Position numbers and translations under genes: made by a program | Notes under the pieces: generated by a model | Database searches by the model: none | Told to the model about the DNA's origin: nothing | Seen by the model: the letters and a program-made list of their open reading frames with translations, nothing else | Assembly (NCBI GenBank): GCA_024404215.1 | Contig: JAKSQI010000066.1 | Coordinates: 1 to 8,348, forward strand | Direction of reading: 5' to 3' | Length of the DNA stretch: 8,348 nucleotides | Origin: Oscillospiraceae bacterium | GTDB taxonomy: Bacteria; Bacillota; Clostridia; Oscillospirales; Oscillospiraceae | Part shown: positions 1 to 5,935 of the stretch, in pieces | Position numbering within the stretch: the stretch's first letter is position 1 | Layout of the letters: every line of letters begins with the position of its first letter

Positions 1-502
1 TTTTTTCCGGGTTAATGCCCAGTTCCTCTGCGTGCCTGGCCATGTGGCACAGAACGGCATAACAGTCCTGAACACCGGCCGGATAGGGATTCTCCGGTGC
101 CAGCCGATAATCCGGGGAGATAACAACACAGTTCACCTCACGGCAGAAGGCCATGGCAACTGCCTGCTCTTCCTCGGGGCTGCCTAGAATCAGGCCTCCC
201 CCATGGATGCTCAGATAACCGGGGAGCACACCGGCTTCCTTTTTAGGACGCATAATCAGGACGCGGACCTCCGGTGCATTTTCCGGCCCCGGAAAATAGG
301 TCTCCCGGACCTCAACATCCCGGAACAGGTCATGGCCTGCTTCTGCCATTTTCTTCAGATTGTCCATGGCCATTTGCTTGCCAAAGGGGCGGCGCGTGGC
401 CACATTTTTCTCTGTAATTAAGGTGTCCGGTCCCGGTGGGGGAAAGTGATCCAAGAGGGATTTCAATTCAGAGTGAACTCGGTTGTACAGGCATTCTCTC
501 AT
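1..502 (-). CDS. Alpha/beta-hydrolase esterase, HSL (family IV) type, C-terminus cut by window edge
   Basis: Reading leftward from ATG at 502-500, 167 codons stay open to the window edge. The product resembles esterases of the hormone-sensitive-lipase group (alpha/beta hydrolase fold-3), which hydrolyse short-chain esters or small amides in the cytoplasm. The oxyanion-hole motif HGGG is at residues 100-103, and the family hallmark DYRLAPE is at 131-137, followed by NPYPAG. The nucleophile motif GDSAG and the later Asp and His of the triad would lie beyond the edge. Family members are about 300 residues, so roughly half is visible. The start is supported by GGAGG (complement of 510-514) seven bases upstream. 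It begins 24 bases after the phosphatase stop, so the two are probably co-transcribed from the promoter at 1211-1239. The family is secure; the substrate cannot be read from sequence. Confidence 0.88.
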   Translation of the reverse strand, partial: MRECLYNRVHSELKSLLDHFPPPGPDTLITEKNVATRRPFGKQMAMDNLKKMAEAGHDLFRDVEVRETYFPGPENAPEVRVLIMRPKKEAGVLPGYLSIHGGGLILGSPEEEQAVAMAFCREVNCVVISPDYRLAPENPYPAGVQDCYAVLCHMARHAEELGINPEK

Positions 503-526
503 GAGTGGACCTCCATTTTTGGTATG

Positions 527-1183
527 TTAACCTTCGCTGTGAATTAGTTGATAGATTTCGTCGGTGTCTTTGGCCAGCCATTTAGCTCCCGCCTCCGTTA
601 GCTCTTTGGAACTCCCGTAGCCGAAGAGAACGCCGATACAATCCAGACCGTTTAGAGCGGCTCCAATGGCATCCTGATCCCGGTCGCCTATCATAACTGC
701 GTTTTCCCGGCTAATGGCAGGGACGCACTCCTTCACATAGGCAATGACCTGCTCTTTTCTGGCCCGGGAGGAATCCAAACTGGCTCCGGCCATAAGGGTG
801 AAGTATTTGCTCAGGTCAAAGTGCTCCAAAATACGGACTGCCATGCCCTCCGGTTTGGCAGTAGCTAAAACAATCTGCTTGCCTTCTGCCTGCAGGCGCT
901 CCAGCAGGACCGGAATGCCGGGATAGACCTGATTCTCAAACAGACCGGTGACATTATAACGCTCCCGGTAGTATTCAAGGGCCTGCGCGGCCTCCGCATA
1001 GCTTAATCCGCAAATGCTCTGAAAGGTTTCCATCAAAGGTGGGCCGATAAAAGCGGACATATCGGTTCCGGAGGGTACGGACTTTCCCATTTTTTCCATG
1101 GCATAATGAACAGAAGCAATAATGCCCGGAGCGGAGTCGGTAAGGGTTCCGTCCAGGTCAAAGAGTAAATACTCAAACATCAT
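527..1183 (-). CDS. HAD-superfamily phosphatase, phosphoglycolate phosphatase-like
   Basis: A 218-residue cytoplasmic HAD hydrolase, normal length for the HAD_2 / Gph-PpaX group, which removes phosphate from small phosphorylated metabolites by way of an aspartyl-phosphate. Motif I is DLDGTLTDS at residues 9-17, with D9 as the nucleophile and D11 as the acid/base. A helical cap follows, including the IGPPL segment at 46-50 that is typical of this branch. Motif II is the Thr of LATAK (T108), motif III is K143, and motif IV is GDRDQD at 166-171 with Mg-binding acidic residues. All catalytic residues are present, so it should be active. ATG ATG gives two possible starts one codon apart; AGGAG lies upstream (within 1189-1194 on the complement). 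It is first in a minus-strand transcript with the esterase. Sequence does not separate phosphoglycolate phosphatase from pyrophosphatase or a housekeeping sugar-phosphate phosphatase, so no symbol is given. Confidence 0.92.
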   Translation of the reverse strand: MMFEYLLFDLDGTLTDSAPGIIASVHYAMEKMGKSVPSGTDMSAFIGPPLMETFQSICGLSYAEAAQALEYYRERYNVTGLFENQVYPGIPVLLERLQAEGKQIVLATAKPEGMAVRILEHFDLSKYFTLMAGASLDSSRARKEQVIAYVKECVPAISRENAVMIGDRDQDAIGAALNGLDCIGVLFGYGSSKELTEAGAKWLAKDTDEIYQLIHSEG

Positions 1184-1207
1184 AAAATCTCCTGAGAAGT
1201 TAGTGTA

Positions 1208-1218
1208 GCTATTCTACA
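1208..1218 (+). repeat. Copy 1 of an 11-base element shared by the two divergent promoters
   Basis: GCTATTCTACA occurs here and again, exactly, at 1340-1350. Here its complement contains the minus-strand -10 box TAGAAT. This copy also forms most of the TGTAG-N5-CTACA inverted repeat (1204-1218). Both copies sit on the -10 region of their promoter, so a shared regulator site is possible. Part of the match comes from -10-like bases, so chance is not excluded. Confidence 0.5.
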
Positions 1219-1239
1219 GGATTTTCTGTTTCCGGTCAA
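1211..1239 (-). promoter_or_regulatory. Sigma-A-type promoter for the phosphatase-esterase transcript
   Basis: On the complement, TTGACC (1239-1234) and TAGAAT (1216-1211) are separated by exactly 17 bases, close to the TTGACA-N17-TATAAT consensus. The transcript would start near 1204, giving a leader of about 20 bases before the phosphatase ATG at 1183. An inverted repeat TGTAG-N5-CTACA (1204-1218) lies over the -10 box and start site and could be an operator. Confidence 0.75.
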
Positions 1240-1270
1240 GAAAAGGGAAAACGGGGAGTCATTTTTATGC

Positions 1271-1303
1271 TTTTTTACTATCCCCACCGGGGGGATGAAA
1301 AAA
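1271..1303. other. GC-rich hairpin flanked by T-run and A-run, between the divergent promoters
   Basis: ATCCCC (1280-1285) and GGGGAT (1291-1296) form a 6-bp stem with a 5-base loop. The T-run at 1271-1276 can pair with the A-run at 1298-1303 across a small internal loop. The shape is that of a bidirectional intrinsic terminator. It lies upstream of both start sites, where no gene ends, so it may insulate the divergent units or be a remnant. It holds no coding signal. Confidence 0.45.
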
Positions 1304-1318
1304 GTAAGGGTATAGTGC

Positions 1319-1347
1319 TTGACAGAGACTTTGCATTGTGCTATTCT
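1319..1347 (+). promoter_or_regulatory. Sigma-A-type promoter for the riboswitch-ABC importer operon
   Basis: A perfect -35 TTGACA (1319-1324), a 17-base spacer and -10 TATTCT (1342-1347), preceded by an extended TGC at 1339-1341. Transcription would begin near 1353-1355, about 15 bases ahead of the aptamer. It looks like a strong constitutive promoter, so control would fall mainly to the downstream riboswitch. Confidence 0.85.
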
Positions 1348-1350
1348 ACA
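1340..1350 (+). repeat. Copy 2 of the 11-base element shared by the two divergent promoters
   Basis: An exact second copy of GCTATTCTACA (first at 1208-1218), here covering the plus-strand -10 box TATTCT. The left half of the inverted repeat seen at copy 1 is degraded here (TGTGC instead of TGTAG). Confidence 0.5.
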
Positions 1351-1369
1351 AGTTAGTTAATAAAGTTTT

Positions 1370-1551
1370 CAGTGTTCCTCTGTCCCTTTTGGGATAGGGG
1401 AAAGAATAGAGAATCATGTGAGAATCATGGACGGGGCCGCCACTGTATGTGTTCCGGATGTATGCGTTGACGAAAGTCGGTCATTGGCAAATAGCTGAGA
1501 AGGCAGTATACATCTATCGCTTAGGCGAAAGGGCACGAGTCAGGAGAACTG
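1370..1551 (+). promoter_or_regulatory. Cobalamin (vitamin B12) riboswitch aptamer
   Basis: An RNA leader that should bind adenosylcobalamin or another cobalamin and lower expression of the importer operon. Conserved blocks occur in the right order. A GGGGAA block is at 1397-1402. A GTGAGAATCATGG stretch (1418-1430) matches the GGTG..AATCC region. CGCCACTGTA (1438-1447) is the hallmark core. GAGAAGGC is at 1497-1504. The B12 box is at about 1536-1553 (CGAGTCAGGAGAACTGCTG). The ends close as a helix: CAGTGTTCC (1370-1378) pairs with GGAGAACTG (1543-1551) with one mismatch. A hairpin at 1444-1464 presents GTTCC in its loop (L5). Known B12 riboswitches control cobalamin synthesis, corrinoid uptake and cobalt transport, which is how the downstream importer should be read. 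No covariance-model search was run; identification is from motif order. Confidence 0.92.
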
Positions 1552-1569
1552 CTGAGAACGGATGGGAGC

Positions 1570-1604
1570 TTTTTGCGCGCGGAACGCTGTGCAAGGGTTT
1601 TTTT
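1570..1604 (+). promoter_or_regulatory. P13-like hairpin of the riboswitch with kissing loop, followed by a T-run
   Basis: Bases 1570-1579 can pair with 1588-1597 in a 10-pair stem (half Watson-Crick, half G-U), leaving the loop CGGAACGC (1580-1587). Loop bases 1580-1586 are complementary to aptamer-loop bases 1450-1456 (six Watson-Crick pairs and one G-U), as in the L5-L13 kissing interaction of cobalamin riboswitches. Seven Ts follow (1598-1604). Cobalamin-stabilised kissing could therefore turn this hairpin into a terminator itself, or only relay the signal to the stronger hairpin downstream. Confidence 0.7.
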
Positions 1605-1627
1605 GTTGCAGGAAAACGGCTGCAGCA
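1604..1627 (+). promoter_or_regulatory. Candidate antiterminator hairpin of the riboswitch expression platform
   Basis: TGTTGCAG (1604-1611) can pair with CTGCAGCA (1620-1627): eight pairs including one G-U, with an 8-base loop. It uses the same bases as the left arm of the terminator at 1619-1651, so the two folds exclude each other. It is weaker than the 14-bp terminator stem and does not overlap the P13-like hairpin, so how ligand binding would tip the balance is not clear. Confidence 0.35.
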
Positions 1628-1660
1628 TAGGCTTTTTGCCTGTGCTGCAGCTTTTTATTT
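1619..1660 (+). terminator. Intrinsic terminator in the riboswitch leader (attenuator)
   Basis: A 14-pair stem joins 1619-1632 with 1638-1651 (13 Watson-Crick pairs and one G-U), with a TTTTT loop, and TTTTTATTTT follows. It lies between the B12 aptamer and the first importer gene, ending 28 bases before that gene's ATG. It should stop most transcripts unless the leader folds otherwise, which points to transcriptional attenuation in response to cobalamin. Confidence 0.9.
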
Positions 1661-1687
1661 TCCACAATCAGGAATGGGGGATTCTGA

Positions 1688-2626
1688 ATGAAATCCAAAA
1701 TCATACTGAAACGGCTGTTGCAGATGCTGATTGTATTGATTGGCATTACCTTTCTTACTTTTTTGCTGACCTACCTGGCACCCGGTGACCCGGCAACAGC
1801 CATGTATGAATCCATGGGCGTTGTGCCTACGGAGGAGCAGCTGGCGCAGGCTCGAGCGAATATGGGACTGGACCAGCCCTTCTTGACCCAGTATGGACGC
1901 TGGATTACCGGCTGCCTGCAGGGTGACTTCGGAACCTCCTTTACCAAGAATCAGCCGGTATTGGACTTGCTGCTTAAGCGTTTGCCCTCAACCTTTAAGC
2001 TGGCAGTGCTGTCCTTGGCTATTATGGCGGTGGTTTCCATTCCACTGGGAATCCTGTCGGCAGTGAAGCAGGACGGCATAGCAGACTTTATCATCCGTGG
2101 GGTTTCCTTCCTGGGTATATCCTTGCCGGGCTTTCTGATTGGCTTGCTGCTGCTGTATTTCTTTGCCCTGAAGCTTGGCTGGCTGAAGGTTGCTTCCAGC
2201 AACGTTGGCTTTGAACAAATGCTGCTGCCATCTATAACCTTAGCCATAGCCATGTCTTCCAAGTATACCCGCCAGGTACGAACTGCGGTGCTGGAAGAGC
2301 TGCATCAGGATTACGTTATTGGTGCAAAGGCACGAGGCTTGAAGCAGGGAGAGATTTTATGGAAGCACGTCCTTCCCAATGCCATGCTCCCCCTGATTAC
2401 CATGCTGGGACTTTCCTTTGGCTCTCTGCTGGGCGGTACCTCTGTCGTAGAAATCATTTTCTCTTACCCCGGCTTGGGCATTTTGGCGGTCAGTGCCGTC
2501 AACGGCCGAGATTATCCACTGATTCAAGGCTTTGTTCTTTGGATTGCCTTGATTTACATGGTGGTTAACCTGTTAGTAGACATTTCCTACAACTACATTG
2601 ACCCTCGTATCCGGGAGGCGAAATAA
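1688..2626 (+). CDS. ABC importer permease, DppB/OppB/NikB family
   Basis: A 312-residue inner-membrane subunit, normal length, of a peptide/nickel-type ABC importer. It pairs with the next gene's product to form the channel. Features are a first transmembrane helix at about 8-30 ending in the family motif APGDP (31-35), an extracytoplasmic segment to about residue 100 (with MGLDQP and GDFGTS), then about five further helices. The cytoplasmic EAA loop that docks on the ATPase is at about 213-232 (AKARGLKQGEILWKHVLPNA, with the invariant Gly at 217). The C-terminus ends in the usual YIDPRIR. The ATG follows a GGGGG ribosome binding site at 1676-1680. It is the first gene after the B12 riboswitch terminator. 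The family covers peptides, nickel, and metal or opine chelates, so homology alone does not fix the substrate. Confidence 0.95.
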   Translation: MKSKIILKRLLQMLIVLIGITFLTFLLTYLAPGDPATAMYESMGVVPTEEQLAQARANMGLDQPFLTQYGRWITGCLQGDFGTSFTKNQPVLDLLLKRLPSTFKLAVLSLAIMAVVSIPLGILSAVKQDGIADFIIRGVSFLGISLPGFLIGLLLLYFFALKLGWLKVASSNVGFEQMLLPSITLAIAMSSKYTRQVRTAVLEELHQDYVIGAKARGLKQGEILWKHVLPNAMLPLITMLGLSFGSLLGGTSVVEIIFSYPGLGILAVSAVNGRDYPLIQGFVLWIALIYMVVNLLVDISYNYIDPRIREAK

Positions 2627-2627
2627 C

Positions 2628-3485
2628 ATGGCAAAGCTTGGACAGTTTTTGAAAACAAAAAAACAATTCGTATTTTATTCTTTTCTTGTTCTGGTAATCA
2701 TATTTGTCGCCATTGCCGCCCCGGCCATAGCCCGGGTAGACCCTACCGCAGCGAAACTCCGGGATGCTTTTCAGGCTCCCTCGGCTGAGCATTGGTTTGG
2801 AACGGATGCACTGGGACGGGATGTGTTTGCCCGTGTTATTTATGGCACCCGTGTTAGTGTCAGCTCAGCTGTGATTCTGGTTGCTGTCATTTTGGTAACC
2901 GGAACGGCACTGGGCTTGATAGCCGGCTATTTTGGCGGCGTGGTGGATGCCGTTATTATGCGAATTGCGGACATGATGATTGCCTTCCCGGACTTAATTT
3001 TGGCCATGGCCATTGCCGGTATCCTGGGGCCCAGTTTGATTAATGCCATTATTGCCATTACCGTGGTCAGTTGGACCAAATACGCACGTATGGCCCGCAG
3101 CTTGGTATTGAAAATCCGTAAAAGAACTTTTATTTCAGCAGCGGAAATCAATGGTTCAACCCATAGCCATATTCTAACCCATTACATGCTGCCAAATGCC
3201 CTTCCTACCATGATTGTAACGGCGGCCACAGACATCGGTACCACGATGCTCTCTTTGGCCGGCCTCTCCTTCCTGGGGATGGGTGTTCAGCCCCCCACCC
3301 CGGAATGGGGCTACATGCTCAGTGAGGGACGAAGCTACATACTGACCAGTCCCTGGCTTCTGTTTTTCCCCGGCGCAGCCGTCTTTATCGTTGTCGTTGT
3401 ATTTAACCTGTGGGGCGACAGCGTGAGAGATATAGTTGATCCCAGAAAGAAAACCAAAAAGCATTTTAGGAGGAAAAAACATTGA
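2628..3485 (+). CDS. ABC importer permease, DppC/OppC/NikC family
   Basis: The second channel subunit, 285 residues from ATG 2628. I chose this start because GGGAGG (2613-2618) sits nine bases upstream and it follows the first permease's TAA by one base. An upstream in-frame ATG at 2598 would add ten residues inside the preceding gene and lacks a good site. There is an N-terminal helix at about 15-34, then the OppC/DppC signature HWFGTDALGRDVFARVIYG (55-73) and about five more helices. The EAA loop at about 171-193 (AAEINGS...LPNALP) has its conserved Gly at 176. GLSFLGMGVQPPTPEWG (212-228) is near-diagnostic for the family. The tail is very basic (KKTKKHFRRKKH). Its TGA overlaps the TTG start of the binding-protein gene, so the two are probably translationally coupled. 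Confidence 0.95.
   Translation: MAKLGQFLKTKKQFVFYSFLVLVIIFVAIAAPAIARVDPTAAKLRDAFQAPSAEHWFGTDALGRDVFARVIYGTRVSVSSAVILVAVILVTGTALGLIAGYFGGVVDAVIMRIADMMIAFPDLILAMAIAGILGPSLINAIIAITVVSWTKYARMARSLVLKIRKRTFISAAEINGSTHSHILTHYMLPNALPTMIVTAATDIGTTMLSLAGLSFLGMGVQPPTPEWGYMLSEGRSYILTSPWLLFFPGAAVFIVVVVFNLWGDSVRDIVDPRKKTKKHFRRKKH
3468..3473 (+). promoter_or_regulatory. Consensus ribosome binding site that fixes the TTG start of the binding protein
   Basis: AGGAGG lies eight bases before TTG at 3482-3484, inside the last codons of the upstream permease. No ATG or GTG in the right frame gives a full lipoprotein signal peptide, so the strong site decides for TTG. A near-perfect site may offset the weak start codon and give the excess of binding protein that importers usually need. 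Confidence 0.8.
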
Positions 3486-5122
3486 AACTGAAAAAGATTC
3501 TTGCACTGGTTCTTTGCCTTTGCATGCTGGCCGGCCTGGTGGCTTGCGGCAGCACAAGCACAGATACCAAGACCGATACTTCAGCCCCGGCAGCCTCTGC
3601 CGATGACTCTGCTCCCGCAGCCTCCGGTGACTCTGCTCCCGCAGCTTCATCCAAAACTCAGCTGAATGTAGCTACTGAGCTGACCAACTCTACCATGGAC
3701 CCTGCCGGCTCCAGCTACAACTGGTTCCCCCTGCGCTGGGGTGTTTGTGAAACCCTCTTCAAGTTTAACGATGACATGACCGTTGGCCCTTGGCTGGCCC
3801 AGTCTGCTGAGGTTGCCGATGACGGCTTGACATGGACAATCAAGCTGACCGATGGTGTTGTCTTCTCTAATGGTGAACCCATGACTGCCACCAAGGTTGT
3901 TGAGTCCATTGAGCGTCTGTATGATGTTACCGATCCTGAAAAGGGCGGCAGCGGCGAACCCCAGGGCTTTATGACCTATACCTCCATCTCTGCGGATGAT
4001 GCTGCCAACACCGTTACCATCGTGACCACCGTTCCCACCATTGACCTGCCCGGCTGCCTGGCTTACCCCTGGACTGCCATTCTGGATGTAACCGGTTCAG
4101 AAGGAATTGATGTAGATACCTATGGTTTCGTGTCTACCGGTGCCTATGTGGTAACCTATAACGATCCGGAAAGCAACATTCAGCTGGCTAAGAACACCAA
4201 TTATTGGGACGGAGAAGTGCCCTTTGAAACTGTTAATATCATGAAGCTTGGTGAGGCCTCCACTCGTGCCATGGCCCTGCAGGATGGTTCTGCCGACTTT
4301 GCCATCAACATTTCTGCTGCTGATCGTGCTGTTTTGGCTGCCGACGACTCTTATGTTGTTGACGTTACCGGCGGTAACCGTATCGGCATGTGCTTTATCA
4401 ATTTCCAGGGTGTTCTTGGCAACGATACCCTTCGTCAGGCTGTTCTGATGGCCATTGACGGCGAAGCCATCAGTGCCGTAACCGTTAACGGTGCTTACAG
4501 CTATACCAACAACTCTGTACTGCCCGGCTATGAGGTTACGAATCCTTATTCCTATGACCCTGATGCAGCCATGAAGCTGCTGGATGATGCCGGCATTGTA
4601 GACTCCAACGGTGATGGTTACCGTGAACTGGACGGCAAAAACATTGAACTGAATTACATTGGTTCCAGCAGCCGTCAGCAGGATGTTATCGGTCAGGCCC
4701 ATGCAGCTCAGATTGAAGAAATCGGCATTAAGGTGAACTTCTCTATTCCTGAAAGCGCCGGCGATGCCCGCACCAACCTGGGATTTGACTTGATTTTCAA
4801 CAATGAGGTCACCATGCACACCGGTGACCCCGGCAACTTCATGCGCCACTGGTATGGCACCCATGACACAGTGTCCTCTAATTTCGGTGACTACCACAAC
4901 GATGCCTATGATGCCCTGTATGAGCAGCTGGAAGGTGAGTTTGACACCGCTAAGCGTCAGGCAATTTTTGCACAGCTGGCTCAGATTCTGGTTGATGATG
5001 CAGCCGCCATTGCCTATGGTTCCTACAGCTTTAACATTTGCTCTGCCAAGACTGTTAACGGTGTGCACAGCGCCACCTGTGACTACTATTGGGTAACCAA
5101 GGATATTACTCCGGCTGCTTAA
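3482..5122 (+). CDS. Extracellular solute-binding lipoprotein, family 5 (DppA/OppA/NikA type)
   Basis: A 546-residue ligand-capture protein of the importer, anchored to the outer face of the membrane. The signal peptide has a KLKK start, a hydrophobic core and the lipobox LVAC, with C22 as the lipidation site. A flexible linker holds three SAPAAS repeats (34-56). The SBP_bac_5 fold follows, with WTIKLTDGVVFSNGEPMTA (118-136) and LAKNTNYWDGEVPFE (235-249), both typical. Length is within the family's normal range. All six histidines lie after residue 406, and four (446, 456, 461, 472) fall within 27 residues in the second lobe, possible metal or chelate ligands. Translation starts at TTG, overlapping the permease stop. 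The gene is third, between permeases and ATPases, rather than first as in nikABCDE or dppABCDF. The riboswitch suggests a cobalt-related or corrinoid ligand; peptides remain possible. Confidence 0.94.
   Translation: MKLKKILALVLCLCMLAGLVACGSTSTDTKTDTSAPAASADDSAPAASGDSAPAASSKTQLNVATELTNSTMDPAGSSYNWFPLRWGVCETLFKFNDDMTVGPWLAQSAEVADDGLTWTIKLTDGVVFSNGEPMTATKVVESIERLYDVTDPEKGGSGEPQGFMTYTSISADDAANTVTIVTTVPTIDLPGCLAYPWTAILDVTGSEGIDVDTYGFVSTGAYVVTYNDPESNIQLAKNTNYWDGEVPFETVNIMKLGEASTRAMALQDGSADFAINISAADRAVLAADDSYVVDVTGGNRIGMCFINFQGVLGNDTLRQAVLMAIDGEAISAVTVNGAYSYTNNSVLPGYEVTNPYSYDPDAAMKLLDDAGIVDSNGDGYRELDGKNIELNYIGSSSRQQDVIGQAHAAQIEEIGIKVNFSIPESAGDARTNLGFDLIFNNEVTMHTGDPGNFMRHWYGTHDTVSSNFGDYHNDAYDALYEQLEGEFDTAKRQAIFAQLAQILVDDAAAIAYGSYSFNICSAKTVNGVHSATCDYYWVTKDITPAA
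3581..3649 (+). repeat. Tandem repeat encoding three SAPAAS units in the lipoprotein linker
   Basis: Three copies of Ser-Ala-Pro-Ala-Ala-Ser sit at residues 34-39, 43-48 and 51-56. The last two are near-recent duplicates: a 17-base stretch beginning GACTCTGCTCCCGC is identical at 3605-3621 and 3629-3645, a 24-base period. Copy number may vary by slippage without changing frame. It acts as a spacer between the lipid anchor and the folded domain. Confidence 0.8.
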
Positions 5123-5152
5123 ATAAAAAAGAATTCCGGGAGGGATTTTCTT

Positions 5153-5935
5153 ATGCTGAATATGAATCATGTTACCGTAACCTACAATGACAGACCAACT
5201 CTGATTGATTTTGACCTGCATATGAAGCAGGGTGAGATTGTCAGCTTGGTCGGCGAGTCCGGCAGCGGAAAGACCACAGCAATCCGCGCTCTCTTTGGCT
5301 TGCTGCCCCATGAGGGTTATGTATCCGATGGCGATATTCTGTTTGAAGGGGAGTCCCTCCTATCAAAAAGTGAAGATGAGATGGCCCGGCTTCGTGGTTC
5401 CCGCATTTCCATGATTTTTCAGGACTCCGGCGCTATGATTAATCCCATTCGCCGCATTGGGGCACAGTTTGTGGAATACATTCGCAAGCATGAAAAAATC
5501 AGCAAGAAGGAAGCATACCGAAAGGGCGTTGCCATGCTGGAGGCTATGCGTCTCCCGGACGGGGACAACATCATGCGAAGCTACGGCTTTCAGCTTTCCG
5601 GTGGTATGCGACAAAGGGTGGGTATAGCTATGGCTATGACCTTCCGCCCGGACTTGTTGTTGGCAGACGAGCCTACCAGTGCTTTGGATGTTACCACCCA
5701 GGCTCAAATTGTCCGCCAAATGATGGATTTGAACAAGAAAACCGGCACATCCATTATCATCGTAACCCATAATCTGGGAGTTGCTGCTTACATGTCTGAC
5801 CGTATTTTGGTTATGCAGAACGGGCGGATTGTAGAGCAGGGAGACCGGGAGCAGATTCTGAAGCATCCCCAGCAGGAATACACCCAAAAGCTGCTGGCGG
5901 CCATTCCTACCATGGAGGGCGAAGCCTATGTCTGA
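5153..5935 (+). CDS. ABC importer ATPase, DppD/OppD/NikD family
   Basis: A 260-residue cytoplasmic ATPase, one of two that power the importer. It has Walker A GESGSGKTT (34-42), Q-loop Gln at 90 (MIFQD), the ABC signature LSGGMRQR (148-155), Walker B LLLADEP (168-174) with catalytic E173, the D-loop SALD, and H-loop H206. All catalytic parts are intact. It is shorter than classical DppD/OppD (about 320-330). It ends soon after the HPQQEYTQKLLAAIP segment and lacks the C-terminal oligopeptide/dipeptide domain with its Cys cluster, as NikD-type proteins do. The ATG is preceded by GGGAGGG (5138-5144), 30 bases after the binding-protein stop, with no hairpin between them. Its end overlaps the next ATPase gene by eight bases. 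Confidence 0.95.
   Translation: MLNMNHVTVTYNDRPTLIDFDLHMKQGEIVSLVGESGSGKTTAIRALFGLLPHEGYVSDGDILFEGESLLSKSEDEMARLRGSRISMIFQDSGAMINPIRRIGAQFVEYIRKHEKISKKEAYRKGVAMLEAMRLPDGDNIMRSYGFQLSGGMRQRVGIAMAMTFRPDLLLADEPTSALDVTTQAQIVRQMMDLNKKTGTSIIIVTHNLGVAAYMSDRILVMQNGRIVEQGDREQILKHPQQEYTQKLLAAIPTMEGEAYV

Noticed and set aside
1449..1788. Short plus-strand open frames (71-80 codons) over the leader
   Set aside because: They run through the aptamer and terminator bases, have no ribosome site, and the RNA structure explains the conservation of the region.
2598..2627. Earlier ATG for the second permease
   Set aside because: It adds ten residues inside the preceding gene; the ATG at 2628 has a good GGGAGG site and normal family N-terminus.
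4097..5311. A 404-codon open frame on the minus strand across the binding-protein gene
   Set aside because: It lies antisense to a certain family-5 binding protein, has low-complexity shadow composition, no recognisable motif, and arises from the C/T-ending codon bias of the real gene.
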